Shown here: positions 1 to 9,389 of the stretch, piece by piece
Numbering within the stretch: the stretch's first letter is position 1
Layout of the letters: each line of letters begins with the position of its first letter
Assembly: GCF_001180225.1 (NCBI RefSeq)
Contig: NZ_CVST01000012.1
Coordinates: 1-64,000 of the forward strand
Reading direction: 5' to 3'
DNA from: Candidatus Pelagibacter communis
Lineage (GTDB): Bacteria > Pseudomonadota > Alphaproteobacteria > Pelagibacterales > Pelagibacteraceae
Length of the DNA: 64,000 bases
Notes under the pieces: model-generated
Told to the model about the DNA's origin: nothing
The model's input: only the letters and a program-made list of their open reading frames with translations
Databases searched by the model: none
Position numbers and translations under genes: made by a program

Positions 1-564
1 ATGGTGCCTATCATAATTTATTTGTTTGGAAAAAAATCAATACATTGGAGTGTATGGCCTTCAGTAATTTTATGTTTAATTGGAGGATATTTATTAACAA
101 ATTTTTACGATGCAACTGTTAGGTTGGGAGATACCTTGGTTGTACTAGGAGCTTTATTTTGGAGCACACATATTATATTTACTGGAATTATTATTTCTAA
201 ATACAATCTTCCACTTACAATTGGAGCAATTCAAACTTTAATCGTAGCTATTTTGTCTTTTTTCATTGGAATTCTTTATGAAGAATTTGTTTGGAACAAC
301 ATTCTAATGGAAATGTATTCTATATTATATGCTGGAATATTATCTGGAGGATTTGCATTTGTATTACAGATTTATGCACAAAAAAATATTACACCTGCAC
401 CAGCAGCAATTATTTTTTCCCTTGAGGGTGTATTTGCAACTGTAGCTGCATGGTTTATTTTAAATCAATTATTAGATATAAATAATATACTTGGATGTTT
501 TTTTATTTTGTGTGGAGTTTTATTATCACAATTACTCCCACTTATAAAAAGAAAAAAAATTTAA
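1..564 (+). CDS. DMT-superfamily (EamA) transporter, 5'-truncated by window edge
   Basis: The 187 residues visible are very hydrophobic and form about six membrane segments, with a repeat-like organisation typical of the second half of an EamA/DMT permease. The pattern ending in AAIIFSLEGVFATVAAW, followed by a final helix and a Lys/Arg-rich tail (KRKKI), is characteristic of the last two helices of this family. DMT proteins are usually near 290-300 residues, so about 100 residues probably lie upstream. The ATG at base 1 is therefore likely internal. The substrate cannot be told; family members export or import amino acids and other metabolites. The stop overlaps the convergent uppP stop by 4 nt. 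Confidence 0.8.
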   Translation: MVPIIIYLFGKKSIHWSVWPSVILCLIGGYLLTNFYDATVRLGDTLVVLGALFWSTHIIFTGIIISKYNLPLTIGAIQTLIVAILSFFIGILYEEFVWNNILMEMYSILYAGILSGGFAFVLQIYAQKNITPAPAAIIFSLEGVFATVAAWFILNQLLDINNILGCFFILCGVLLSQLLPLIKRKKI

Positions 565-1325
565 TAAATTAAACTAAACAATACTAAAGCAATTATTATT
601 CTATAAATTACAAATGCATTCATAGAAAACTTATTTATAAATATTAAAAAATATTTAACTGTTAAAAAAGAAAGAATAAAAGAAGATATAATTGCAATTA
701 TTACCAAATAATTAAATTCTGTTGGTTGATTAAAAATATCTTTTAAACTAAGTACACTTGCACCAGCTAATGCTGGGACAGATAGTAAAAAAGATATTTT
801 ACTCGAATCCACTCTATTAAACTTTAAAATCCTCGCAGCTGTTATTGTAACGCCTGCTCTGCTTACTCCAGGTATCAATGATAAAATTTGCATTACTCCT
901 ATAAATAAAATTGATTGAATATTTAAATTTGTAGAAATTTTTTTATCAAAACGACTTTTGTCAGAAATGTATAAAACAATTGCAAATATTAAAGTTGTCC
1001 ATGCAATAGTTTCAATGTTTCGTAAACTATAAATTAGCCCTGTAGTGTATAAAATATATCCAAAGATTATTAATGGAATAGATCCAATAATAATTAAACT
1101 TATTAGTCTTTTATTTTTATTAATGTTTAATAACTCTTCTTTGAAATAATAAACTATTGCAAAAAGAGATCCTAGATGAAGGCTAATATCAATTAGTAAT
1201 GAGCTAGATTTAAATTCATACAAACTTGAAACTAAAATTAAATGTGCAGAAGAACTTATCGGAAGAAATTCTGAAACTCCTTGAATTGCTGAAAGAATTA
1301 AAACTTCTATAATATTCTGAAACAT
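561..1325 (-). CDS. uppP: Undecaprenyl-diphosphatase UppP (BacA)
   Basis: This integral membrane phosphatase recycles undecaprenyl pyrophosphate to the monophosphate carrier used for peptidoglycan and other envelope polymers. The N-terminal motif GVSEFLPISSSAHL, near residues 16-29, is the family signature. The second signature appears as GVSRAGVTITAARIL near residue 154, where most homologues have SRSGATI. Its 254 residues, in about seven or eight membrane segments, fit the family, which runs 250-280. The gene is convergent with the DMT transporter. It is divergent from gltD across a 180-bp region that would hold both promoters. Confidence 0.93.
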   Translation of the reverse strand: MFQNIIEVLILSAIQGVSEFLPISSSAHLILVSSLYEFKSSSLLIDISLHLGSLFAIVYYFKEELLNINKNKRLISLIIIGSIPLIIFGYILYTTGLIYSLRNIETIAWTTLIFAIVLYISDKSRFDKKISTNLNIQSILFIGVMQILSLIPGVSRAGVTITAARILKFNRVDSSKISFLLSVPALAGASVLSLKDIFNQPTEFNYLVIIAIISSFILSFLTVKYFLIFINKFSMNAFVIYRIIIALVLFSLIY

Positions 1326-1433
1326 AATTTCTTCGTAGCTTATAAAGCTTATATTTCAAACAATACGATTTGATCATAGTAGCTATGCATTTATTAGAAA
1401 CCCGTTTGTTTATAACAAAAATGAAAGATTAAA

Positions 1434-1450
1434 GGTCAATAAATATGACC
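1434..1450. promoter_or_regulatory. Inverted repeat GGTCA-N7-TGACC, possible operator for gltDB
   Basis: A perfect 5-bp inverted repeat (GGTCA/TGACC, 7-nt spacer) is centred near base 1442. That is about 50 bp upstream of the start expected from the TATAAT at 1481-1486. The position suits binding of a dimeric regulator at the glutamate synthase promoter. The regulator is unknown; this is inference from symmetry and position only. Confidence 0.35.
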
Positions 1451-1480
1451 TATTAAATGCTTTATTTTATAAAATCATTA

Positions 1481-1486
1481 TATAAT
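1481..1486 (+). promoter_or_regulatory. Putative -10 element (TATAAT) of gltDB
   Basis: A perfect TATAAT lies 22 bp before the ATG at 1508 and 34 bp before the ATG at 1520. No good -35 hexamer is seen at standard spacing, which would fit an activator-dependent promoter. The ATG at 1457 lies upstream of this box and is therefore unlikely to be the real gltD start. Confidence 0.4.
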
Positions 1487-1507
1487 TTGCCGAAAATTAT
1501 ATTTTTT

Positions 1508-2947
1508 ATGACTGATAAAATGTTAAAATTTGTAAAAATAGGTCAGCAAACTCCACCTAAAAGGGAAGTTGATCAAAGAAAAAAGGATTTTAACGAGATA
1601 TATGACGAATATATCAACGAAAAAGCTAAAGAACAATCAAGTAGATGTTCTCAGTGCGGAGTTCCTTTCTGTCAGGTTCATTGTCCTTTAAGTAACAATA
1701 TTCCTGACTGGCTAAAGTTAACTGCCGAGGGAAGATTAAAAGAAGCATACGAGCTTTCACAAAGCACTAATAATATGCCCGAGGTTTGTGGAAGAATCTG
1801 TCCGCAAGATAGATTGTGTGAGGGAAATTGTGTAATTGAACAGTCTGGTCACGGAACAGTTACAATTGGTTCCGTTGAAAAATATATAACAGATAATGCT
1901 TGGGAACAAGGTTGGGTTAAACCAATCGAAGTTACAAATGAAAAAAATCAAAGTGTCGGAATTATAGGAGCTGGTCCTGCGGGATTAGCAGCGGCAGAAC
2001 AGTTAAGAAAAAATGGGTATAAAATTACAGTTTACGATCGTTATGATAGAGCTGGAGGATTATTAATATATGGAATTCCAAATTTTAAATTAGAAAAAGA
2101 AATAGTTGAAAGACGAACAAAGCTTTTAAGAGATGGTGGAATAGAATTCATACAAAATTTCGAAGTTGGCAAGGATGCAAGCTTAGAGCAATTAAGAAAA
2201 AAACATGATGCAGTATTAATTGCAACGGGAGTTTACAAAGCTAGAGAAGTTAATTTACCAGGTAATGATTTAGACAATATTTTTCCAGCAATGGATTTTC
2301 TTACAGCATCAAATAAAAAAGGATTGGGTGATGAGGTTGAATTATTTGATAAGGGAATTCTAAATGCAGAGGGAAAAGATGTTGTTGTAATTGGTGGAGG
2401 TGATACCGCAATGGATTGTGTGAGAACTTCAGTAAGACAAAAAGCAAAATCAGTAAAATGCTTATACAGAAGAGATAAAGAAAATATGCCCGGTTCAGCA
2501 AGAGAAGTTGCAAATGCTGAAGAGGAAGGTGTTGAATTTGTATGGCTATCTAGTCCTAAAGAATTTAAAGGAACTAATAAGGTAGAAAATTTACTTGTAG
2601 ATCAAATAAAGTTAGGTGAACCAGATGAAACTGGTAGAAGAAAACCCGAAGTACAAGAAGGATCAAGTTATGAAATAAAAGCAGATATGGTTATTAAAGC
2701 TCTTGGATTTGATCCAGAGGATTTACCTAATTTATTCGATAGCAATGAACTTCAAGTTACAAAATGGGGAACAATAAAAACTGATTTTGATACTATGGAA
2801 ACTAATCTAAGTGGCGTTTTTGCTGCTGGGGATATAGTTAGAGGAGCTTCATTAGTTGTTTGGGCAATTAAAGATGGTAGAGACGCAGCAGATTCCATAA
2901 AAAATTATTTAGAAACAAAATCTAAAAATGAGAAAAAAGTTGCTTAA
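1508..2947 (+). CDS. gltD: Glutamate synthase small (beta) subunit GltD
   Basis: GltD passes electrons from NADPH through FAD and [4Fe-4S] clusters to GltB, for glutamate formation from glutamine and 2-oxoglutarate. Near residues 47-59 lies a Cys cluster (CSQCGVPFCQVHC), followed by a second one (CGRICPQDRLCEGNC). An FAD-binding GAGPAGLAAAEQL and an NAD(P)H-binding GGGDTAMDC motif follow. The frame is open from 1457, but family proteins begin close to LKFVKIGQQTPPKR, so ATG 1508 (or 1520) is preferred. Length is about 479 residues, normal for the family. The stop overlaps the gltB start by 1 nt (TAATG), implying translational coupling. The order gltD then gltB is clear. Confidence 0.95.
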   Translation: MTDKMLKFVKIGQQTPPKREVDQRKKDFNEIYDEYINEKAKEQSSRCSQCGVPFCQVHCPLSNNIPDWLKLTAEGRLKEAYELSQSTNNMPEVCGRICPQDRLCEGNCVIEQSGHGTVTIGSVEKYITDNAWEQGWVKPIEVTNEKNQSVGIIGAGPAGLAAAEQLRKNGYKITVYDRYDRAGGLLIYGIPNFKLEKEIVERRTKLLRDGGIEFIQNFEVGKDASLEQLRKKHDAVLIATGVYKAREVNLPGNDLDNIFPAMDFLTASNKKGLGDEVELFDKGILNAEGKDVVVIGGGDTAMDCVRTSVRQKAKSVKCLYRRDKENMPGSAREVANAEEEGVEFVWLSSPKEFKGTNKVENLLVDQIKLGEPDETGRRKPEVQEGSSYEIKADMVIKALGFDPEDLPNLFDSNELQVTKWGTIKTDFDTMETNLSGVFAAGDIVRGASLVVWAIKDGRDAADSIKNYLETKSKNEKKVA

Positions 2948-5900
2948 TGAAAACTTATAAAAAAAATTTTGATCTACTTAAGAAAAACAATGTCTATTCT
3001 GAGGATATGGAGCATGATGCGTGTGGAGTAGGTTTAATAGCTTCCACTGAGGGAAAAAAATCCAGGAATGTAGTTGAATATGGAATTGAAGCTTTAAAAG
3101 CTGTTTGGCATAGAGGTGCGGTAGATGCTGATGGGAAAACAGGAGATGGAGCTGGAATTCACGTAGAAATTCCAAAAGATTTTTTTATTGAGAAAATTGA
3201 AGTTACAGGACACACGCACGATAATTCTGAAATCTGCGTAGGAATGATTTTTCTTCCACGTAATGACTATGCAGCACAAGAGAGCTGCAAAACAATTGTT
3301 GAAAGCGAATTAACGAAAAATGATTTTAATATTTATGGATGGAGACAAGTTCCTGTTAATCCAAAGGTTTTAGGTGAAAAAGCTTTTCAAACTATGCCTG
3401 AAATTATTCAAGTACTTTTCAAACCTCATAATAAAGAACTTACCAATAAAGATTTGGAGAGAAGAATTTATGAGACAAGGAGAAAAATCGAAAACGAAGC
3501 TTTCAAAAAATCATTAAATAATTTTTATATTTGCTCGTTAAGCTCAAAGTCAATTATTTACAAAGGAATGTTCTTAGCCGAAGCAATTTCAGAATTTTAT
3601 CTAGACTTAAATGATGAAAGATTTGTATCAAGATATGCAATATTTCATCAGCGGTTTTCAACCAACACAGCTCCAAGTTGGAATCTTGCCCAACCATTTA
3701 GAGCAATTGCACATAATGGAGAAATTAACACTTATAGAGGAAATAAAAATTGGATGAAAGTTCATGAGCAAGAAATGAATAGTCCATTATTTGATAATAT
3801 AGAAAATCTTAAGCCAGTTATTCAACAAGGAGCCTCAGATTCTGCAGCTTTAGATAATGTTTTCGAATTATTAAACATTTCAGGTCAACCTGCACCATTA
3901 GCTAAATTAATGTTAGTTCCTGATGCATGGTCTAAAAAGAATAAGACTTTACCAAAAGATCATCAGCAATTATTCAATTTTTTAAATAGCACAATGGAAC
4001 CTTGGGATGGACCTGCCGCTATAGCTGGAACTGACAATGAGTGGGTTATTGCAGCAAACGATAGAAATGGATTAAGACCTCTAAGATATGCAATCACAAA
4101 GGATAAGTTATTGTTTGCAGGCTCAGAAACTGGGATGATCGAGCTAAATGAAAAAAGAATTTTATCAAAAGGAAGATTAGGTCCTGGAGAAATTATAGGA
4201 GTAAGAATTGAAAAAGGTAAAGTATTTACTAATAAACAAATTAAGGATTACTTAGCAAAAGAGTACAAACATTTTAATTCACAAATTATTGATTTAGATG
4301 ACAAACTAACGATTGAGGATGAAAAAAATTCTTTTTCAGGGGATGATCTAAGAAGAAGACAGTATACTTTTGGAATTAGCTTAGAGGATCTTGAATTAAT
4401 TTTACACCCTATGGCTGAGGATGCAAAAGAGGCCACAGGGTCTATGGGTGATGACACCCCTTTAGCTGTGCTATCAGATAAATATAGACCTCTGTATCAT
4501 TTTTTTAGACAAAATTTTAGCCAAGTTACAAATCCACCAATAGACTCTTTGAGAGAAAACAAAGTGATGAGTTTAAAAACAAGATTTGGAAATCTGGGCA
4601 ATATTCTAGATTTTGATAATTTAACAAAACAGAATATTTACGTTCTTAATAGCCCAATATTATCTAATTCTCAGTTTGAAAAATTTATCAATTTTTTTGG
4701 AAATAATTCAACAATAATTGATTGCACCTTTGAAGAAAGTAATAGTTTGTACGAAGCTATTAAAAAAATTCAAAAAGATGCAGAAATTGCTGTTAGACAG
4801 GGTGTTACACAATTAATTCTTAGCGATAAAGATATATCAATTTCAAAACTTCCAATTCCAATGCTGCTTGCAGTAGGTGCAATCAACTCGTTTTTAATTG
4901 AGAAAAAATTAAGAGGATATGTATCAATCAATGTCCAATCTGGAGAAGCATTAGATACACACTCTTTTGCAACTTTAATCGGTGTTGGAGCAACAACAGT
5001 CAATCCTTACTTGGCGTTCGATAGTTTATATCAAAGATTTGAAAAAAAATTATTTGGAAAGTTTAGCTTTGAAGAATGTGTTGAAAGATACATTAAATCT
5101 GTCAATGCAGGTTTATTAAAAATCATGTCTAAGATGGGTATCTCTGTTTTAAGTTCTTACAGAGGTGGATGCAATTTTGAGACTGTTGGATTGAGCAGAA
5201 CTATTGTTTCAGATTATTTTCCAGGAGTTGTGTCTAAAATTTCTGGTATTGGACTTACTGGAATTGAAAAAAAAATAAGAGCAATTCATAAAGAAGCATT
5301 TGAAAGCACAGATACAATTCTTCCTATTGGAGGGATTTATAGATATAGAAAAAATGGAGAAACACACCAATATCAAGGGAAACTTATACATTTACTTCAA
5401 AGTGCAGTTGGTTCTAATTCTTATGACGCCTATAAGAGATATGCAGAAGGTATTTACAATTTACCACCAATAAATTTAAGGGACTTAATTGATTTTAGAG
5501 AAAAAAAATTAAAGGGAGCTATAGATATTTCAGAAGTAGAACCAATAGAAAATATTTTAAAAAGATTTGGAAGCGGAAGCATGTCTCATGGTGCTTTATC
5601 TAAAGAGGCACATGAAACTTTGGCTACAGGTATGAATAGAATTAAAGGAGCTTCTTGCAGCGGTGAAGGTGGTGAAGATGAGAAAAGATTTAAAGTGTTA
5701 GATAACGGAGATAGTGCAAACTCAAGAGTAAAGCAAATAGCTTCAGCAAGGTTTGGTGTAACAGTTAATTATTTAAATAATTGTAATGAGATTGAAATAA
5801 AAATTGCACAAGGTGCAAAGCCAGGAGAAGGTGGACAACTTCCAGGTTTCAAAGTTACTGATGAAATAGCAAAGTTAAGACACTCAACGCCTGGAGTAAC

Positions 5901-7452
5901 ACTAATTTCTCCTCCACCACACCACGATATTTATTCAATTGAAGATCTTGCGCAGCTTATTTACGATTTAAAACAGATTAATCCAAAAGCAAGAATTGGA
6001 GTAAAACTAGTTGCATCTTCAGGAGTTGGGACTATTGCTGCAGGAGTTGCTAAAGCAAAAGCAGACATAATATTAATTTCAGGACATAACGGTGGAACTG
6101 GAGCTACCCCGCAAACAAGTGTAAAATACGTAGGTATTCCATGGGAGATGGGATTAACAGAGGCTAATCAGGTTTTAACATTAAATAATCTTAGACATAC
6201 GGTTACACTTAGAACTGATGGGGGAATTAAAACAGGTAGAGATGTTGTTATAGCAGCCATGATGGGAGCAGAAGAGTATGGAGTTGCAACAACTGCTCTA
6301 GTTGCAATGGGATGCATAATGGTAAGACAATGTCATTCGAATACATGTCCCGTTGGTGTCTGTACTCAAGATGAAAAATTAAGAGAAAAATTTACTGGAA
6401 CACCAGATAAGGTTGTTAATCTATTTACGTTTATAGCAACTGAGGTTAGAGAAATTTTAGCTAAATTAGGTTTTAAATCATTAAACGATATTATTGGTAG
6501 AACTGATTTACTTAGACAAGTTAGCAAGGGTTCAGATAATTTAGATGATTTAGATTTAAATCCTTTATTTGTTCAAGCAGATACTGGGAACAATACTAGA
6601 TATTGTGAAAACCAAGAAATTAATTCAGTGCCAGATACTCTAGACCAAGAAATATGGCCGGAGATTGAAAAGGCTTTAGATAATTCTGAAAAAATTGAAA
6701 AAGAATATTTAATTAAAAATACACATAGAGCAGTTGGAACAAGAATTTCTTATCATTTATATAAAAAATATGGTTATGAAAAACTTGATGATAATTTTTT
6801 AGTATTAAACTTTAAAGGATCAGCTGGTCAATCTTTTGGAGCCTTTTCATCCAAAGGTTTGAAGTTGGTATTAAAAGGGGATGCAAATGATTATGTCGGC
6901 AAAGGTCTTTCAGGAGCTACAATTTCTATAAGACTACCAGAGGAAAGTAACTTAGTTTCAAATGAAAATACTATATTGGGAAATACAGTTCTATACGGAG
7001 CAACATCTGGAAAACTTTTTGCAGCTGGTCAAGCTGGTGAAAGATTCTCTGTAAGAAATTCAGGTGCAATTACGGTTATTGAGGGATGTGACTCTAATGG
7101 ATGTGAATATATGACAGGTGGAACTGTAGTAATTCTTGGAGATGTTGGAGATAATTTTGCTGCTGGCATGACAGGTGGTATGGCATTTATCTATGATAAA
7201 TCGCAAGAATTTGAAAAAAAAGTAAACCCAGAGTCAGTTGTCTGGCAGAATGTTGAAACAGATTATTGGAAAGAAAATTTAAAAAATTTAATTAAAGAAC
7301 ACCATGAAGAGACAGGATCTTTGTTATCTAAAGAAATAATTGAAAATTATGGTAATGAAATTAATAATTTCATTCAGGTTTGTCCTAAAGAAATGTTAGA
7401 TAAACTTAAAAACCCTATCAGCTTAAAAAAAGTTATAAAAGAAGTTAGTTAA
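2947..7452 (+). CDS. gltB: Glutamate synthase large (alpha) subunit GltB
   Basis: This is the ferredoxin/NADPH-type GOGAT catalytic subunit: glutaminase, FMN synthase and beta-helix domains in 1501 residues, the usual size. The amidotransferase nucleophile is Cys26 in EHDACGVGLIA, implying removal of a 25-residue propeptide. The synthase domain carries PGEGGQLPGFKV and GHNGGTGATP loops. The [3Fe-4S] ligands fit C-x5-C-x4-C in the stretch CIMVRQCHSNTCPVGVC. The C-terminal Gly-rich region (GAFSSKG, GATSGKLFAAGQAGERF) is the beta-helix domain. With GltD it forms the main glutamate-producing enzyme under low ammonium. The 3' end overlaps the convergent hydrolase gene by 8 nt. Confidence 0.96.
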   Translation: MKTYKKNFDLLKKNNVYSEDMEHDACGVGLIASTEGKKSRNVVEYGIEALKAVWHRGAVDADGKTGDGAGIHVEIPKDFFIEKIEVTGHTHDNSEICVGMIFLPRNDYAAQESCKTIVESELTKNDFNIYGWRQVPVNPKVLGEKAFQTMPEIIQVLFKPHNKELTNKDLERRIYETRRKIENEAFKKSLNNFYICSLSSKSIIYKGMFLAEAISEFYLDLNDERFVSRYAIFHQRFSTNTAPSWNLAQPFRAIAHNGEINTYRGNKNWMKVHEQEMNSPLFDNIENLKPVIQQGASDSAALDNVFELLNISGQPAPLAKLMLVPDAWSKKNKTLPKDHQQLFNFLNSTMEPWDGPAAIAGTDNEWVIAANDRNGLRPLRYAITKDKLLFAGSETGMIELNEKRILSKGRLGPGEIIGVRIEKGKVFTNKQIKDYLAKEYKHFNSQIIDLDDKLTIEDEKNSFSGDDLRRRQYTFGISLEDLELILHPMAEDAKEATGSMGDDTPLAVLSDKYRPLYHFFRQNFSQVTNPPIDSLRENKVMSLKTRFGNLGNILDFDNLTKQNIYVLNSPILSNSQFEKFINFFGNNSTIIDCTFEESNSLYEAIKKIQKDAEIAVRQGVTQLILSDKDISISKLPIPMLLAVGAINSFLIEKKLRGYVSINVQSGEALDTHSFATLIGVGATTVNPYLAFDSLYQRFEKKLFGKFSFEECVERYIKSVNAGLLKIMSKMGISVLSSYRGGCNFETVGLSRTIVSDYFPGVVSKISGIGLTGIEKKIRAIHKEAFESTDTILPIGGIYRYRKNGETHQYQGKLIHLLQSAVGSNSYDAYKRYAEGIYNLPPINLRDLIDFREKKLKGAIDISEVEPIENILKRFGSGSMSHGALSKEAHETLATGMNRIKGASCSGEGGEDEKRFKVLDNGDSANSRVKQIASARFGVTVNYLNNCNEIEIKIAQGAKPGEGGQLPGFKVTDEIAKLRHSTPGVTLISPPPHHDIYSIEDLAQLIYDLKQINPKARIGVKLVASSGVGTIAAGVAKAKADIILISGHNGGTGATPQTSVKYVGIPWEMGLTEANQVLTLNNLRHTVTLRTDGGIKTGRDVVIAAMMGAEEYGVATTALVAMGCIMVRQCHSNTCPVGVCTQDEKLREKFTGTPDKVVNLFTFIATEVREILAKLGFKSLNDIIGRTDLLRQVSKGSDNLDDLDLNPLFVQADTGNNTRYCENQEINSVPDTLDQEIWPEIEKALDNSEKIEKEYLIKNTHRAVGTRISYHLYKKYGYEKLDDNFLVLNFKGSAGQSFGAFSSKGLKLVLKGDANDYVGKGLSGATISIRLPEESNLVSNENTILGNTVLYGATSGKLFAAGQAGERFSVRNSGAITVIEGCDSNGCEYMTGGTVVILGDVGDNFAAGMTGGMAFIYDKSQEFEKKVNPESVVWQNVETDYWKENLKNLIKEHHEETGSLLSKEIIENYGNEINNFIQVCPKEMLDKLKNPISLKKVIKEVS

Positions 7453-8191
7453 TTAAAAATTTTAATTCTTTTAAGATTATATTAAGCCATTTCTTATTTG
7501 ATAAGCTATGGTCACCTTTTTTTACAATTATCAATTTCTTTTTTGCTTTTGGAAATATTTTTAAAACTTTTCTGGAAAAACTTACCGGAACAGCTTCATC
7601 ATATTCACCATGCACCATGGTAACATTAATTTTTGAATTTATTTTTTTATTTAAAACTCTATTTTTTCTTCCATCTTTTATAAGCTGATATGTTATTGGA
7701 TACTCATAATTCCCATGTTTTAGGTGATATATACCTTTTTGGATTGTTTCTTGCTTTATTTTTTTAGAGAATTTTTTCCACATCAAATTTTCTAAAAACT
7801 CAGGTGCCGACCCAATACCTAAAAATCCTATAATTTGTTTTTTAAATACTTTGAATTGTCTTAAAGCAATCCAAGCACCCATACTTGAGCCAATAACATA
7901 AAAATTATTATTTTTTATATATTTATTTATTAACGTAGAAGTTTCTTTACTCCATTTTGAAATATTTCCATTTGTGAATTTACCTGTAGATTTTCCATGA
8001 CCCGAATATTCTAAAGCAAGAAAACTTATCTTATTTTTTCTTGCAAATTTTAAAAAAGCATCTGGCTTTTTTCCTTCAAGATCTGACATAAATCCATGTA
8101 AGAAAACTATGAATGGAGAATTTTTATAAATTTTACAAATATGTCTAATTTTCTTAGACTTTGAAATTGTGTGGAATCTGAAATTTGCCAT
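7445..8191 (-). CDS. Alpha/beta-fold hydrolase
   Basis: A 248-residue single-domain alpha/beta hydrolase. It has an oxyanion-loop motif FLHGFMSDLEGKK, the nucleophile elbow GSSMG (Ser near residue 102), an acidic residue in HGEYDEAVP and a catalytic His in KKGDHSLS near the C-terminus. The pattern resembles ABHD10/PPT-like serine esterases and thioesterases, but the substrate cannot be told. No signal peptide is seen, so it is probably cytosolic. The C-terminal region is very Lys-rich. It is divergent from the glycosyltransferase gene with 42 bp between the starts, and its stop overlaps gltB. Confidence 0.85.
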   Translation of the reverse strand: MANFRFHTISKSKKIRHICKIYKNSPFIVFLHGFMSDLEGKKPDAFLKFARKNKISFLALEYSGHGKSTGKFTNGNISKWSKETSTLINKYIKNNNFYVIGSSMGAWIALRQFKVFKKQIIGFLGIGSAPEFLENLMWKKFSKKIKQETIQKGIYHLKHGNYEYPITYQLIKDGRKNRVLNKKINSKINVTMVHGEYDEAVPVSFSRKVLKIFPKAKKKLIIVKKGDHSLSNKKWLNIILKELKFLIN

Positions 8192-8196
8192 AATCG

Positions 8197-8225
8197 TTTA
8201 TAAGAATTGCTAATTAATATATAAT
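8197..8225 (+). promoter_or_regulatory. Putative promoter of the glycosyltransferase-thrS-infC unit
   Basis: TATAAT at 8220-8225 is preceded, 17 bp upstream, by TTTATA (8197-8202, 4 of 6 matches to TTGACA). A start about 7 nt after the -10 falls near 8232, only 2 nt before the ATG at 8234. That would make the message essentially leaderless. Confidence 0.45.
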
Positions 8226-8233
8226 CATATCAA

Positions 8234-9389
8234 ATGTCATCTAATTTAAAAGTTTTGCAAGTAATTCCAAAACTTGGATATGGCGGCGCAGAGACTGGCT
8301 GTTATGATATTGCTCACTATTTACCAGAAAACGGTTGTAAGTCATTTATAGTTACTAGTGGTGGTGAGTTACTTAAATTTGTAGACAAAAATAAAGTAAA
8401 AGTTTTTAGACTTCCAGTTCAAAGTAAAAATCCAATATTAATTTTAATTAATGCGATAATTTTAACCTTTATTATTTTATTTAATAATATTTCGATCATA
8501 CACGCAAGAAGTAGAGCGCCTGCATGGTCTTGTTTAATCGCCTCTAAGATAACAAGCAGAAAGTTTGTAACTACATTTCATGGAACTTATAATTTTAAAA
8601 GTAATTTGAAAAAATTATATAATTCAGTAATGGTTCGATCTGACTTAATTATTGCAGGATCAAACTTTATTTTTTCACACATCAAAGAAAATTATTCAAA
8701 TTACTTAAATCAAAAAAAAAAATTATTAGTAATATTTAGAGGAATTAATGTTGATTATTTTGATCCTACCACAAAACTTGAAACTGAAGAGAAAAAATTA
8801 TTAAAACAATGGGAAATAGAAAAAGATAAAAAGATTATACTTTTGCCCGGTAGACTAACTACTTGGAAGGGACAAGAGGTATTTATTGAAGCAATCAATC
8901 TGGTAAATATTGAATTAGGTTATGAGGCATTTTATGCTGTTATCCTTGGAAGTGATCAAGGAAGAGATTTGTATAAAAAAAAAACTAATAAGGCTTTCAG
9001 AACAATATAGGTTGACTAAACAGCTAAGATTTATCGATCACTGTAAAGATATGGCATTAGCTTACAAAGTTTCTGATATAATTGTTTCATCTTCTATTGA
9101 ACCGGAAGCTTTTGGTAGAGTTTCTGTAGAGGCCCAATCTATGGAGAAACCAATTATCGCGAGTAATATTGGTGGCTCCAATGAGACTGTCGTTGATGAA
9201 AAAACAGGCTATTTATTTAAAGCGGGTGATGCAAAGTCTTTAAGTCAGAAAATTTTAAAAACTCTGACAATTGACGAAACTCAATTAAAATTAATTGGTG
9301 TTGAAGGAAGAAAAAATATAGTTCAAAAATTTAATGTTGAAAAAATGTGCTTTTCTACTTATTCAGAGTATAAAAGATTAATAAATTAA
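8234..9389 (+). pseudogene. GT4-family glycosyltransferase, interrupted by a +1 frameshift in an A10 tract
   Basis: The N-terminal half (8234-9010) has the GT-B start VIPKLGYGGAE and ends prematurely at a TAG soon after GSDQGRDLY. The C-terminal half continues in another frame (to 9389) with IVSSSIEPEAFGRVSVEA, the E-x7-E type donor-site motif of GT4 enzymes. The break coincides with ten consecutive A at 8975-8984; nine would restore one 384-residue protein of normal length. The role is probably lipopolysaccharide or glycan assembly. It lies 1 nt upstream of thrS, so transcription probably runs through. It may be a true pseudogene, a base-calling error, or a gene rescued by polymerase slippage on the A-tract. 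Confidence 0.85.

Noticed and set aside
8922-9389. Separate gene encoding the C-terminal glycosyltransferase domain
   Set aside because: Its first residues are out-of-frame translation of the upstream half; the A10 frameshift explains it as one broken gene.
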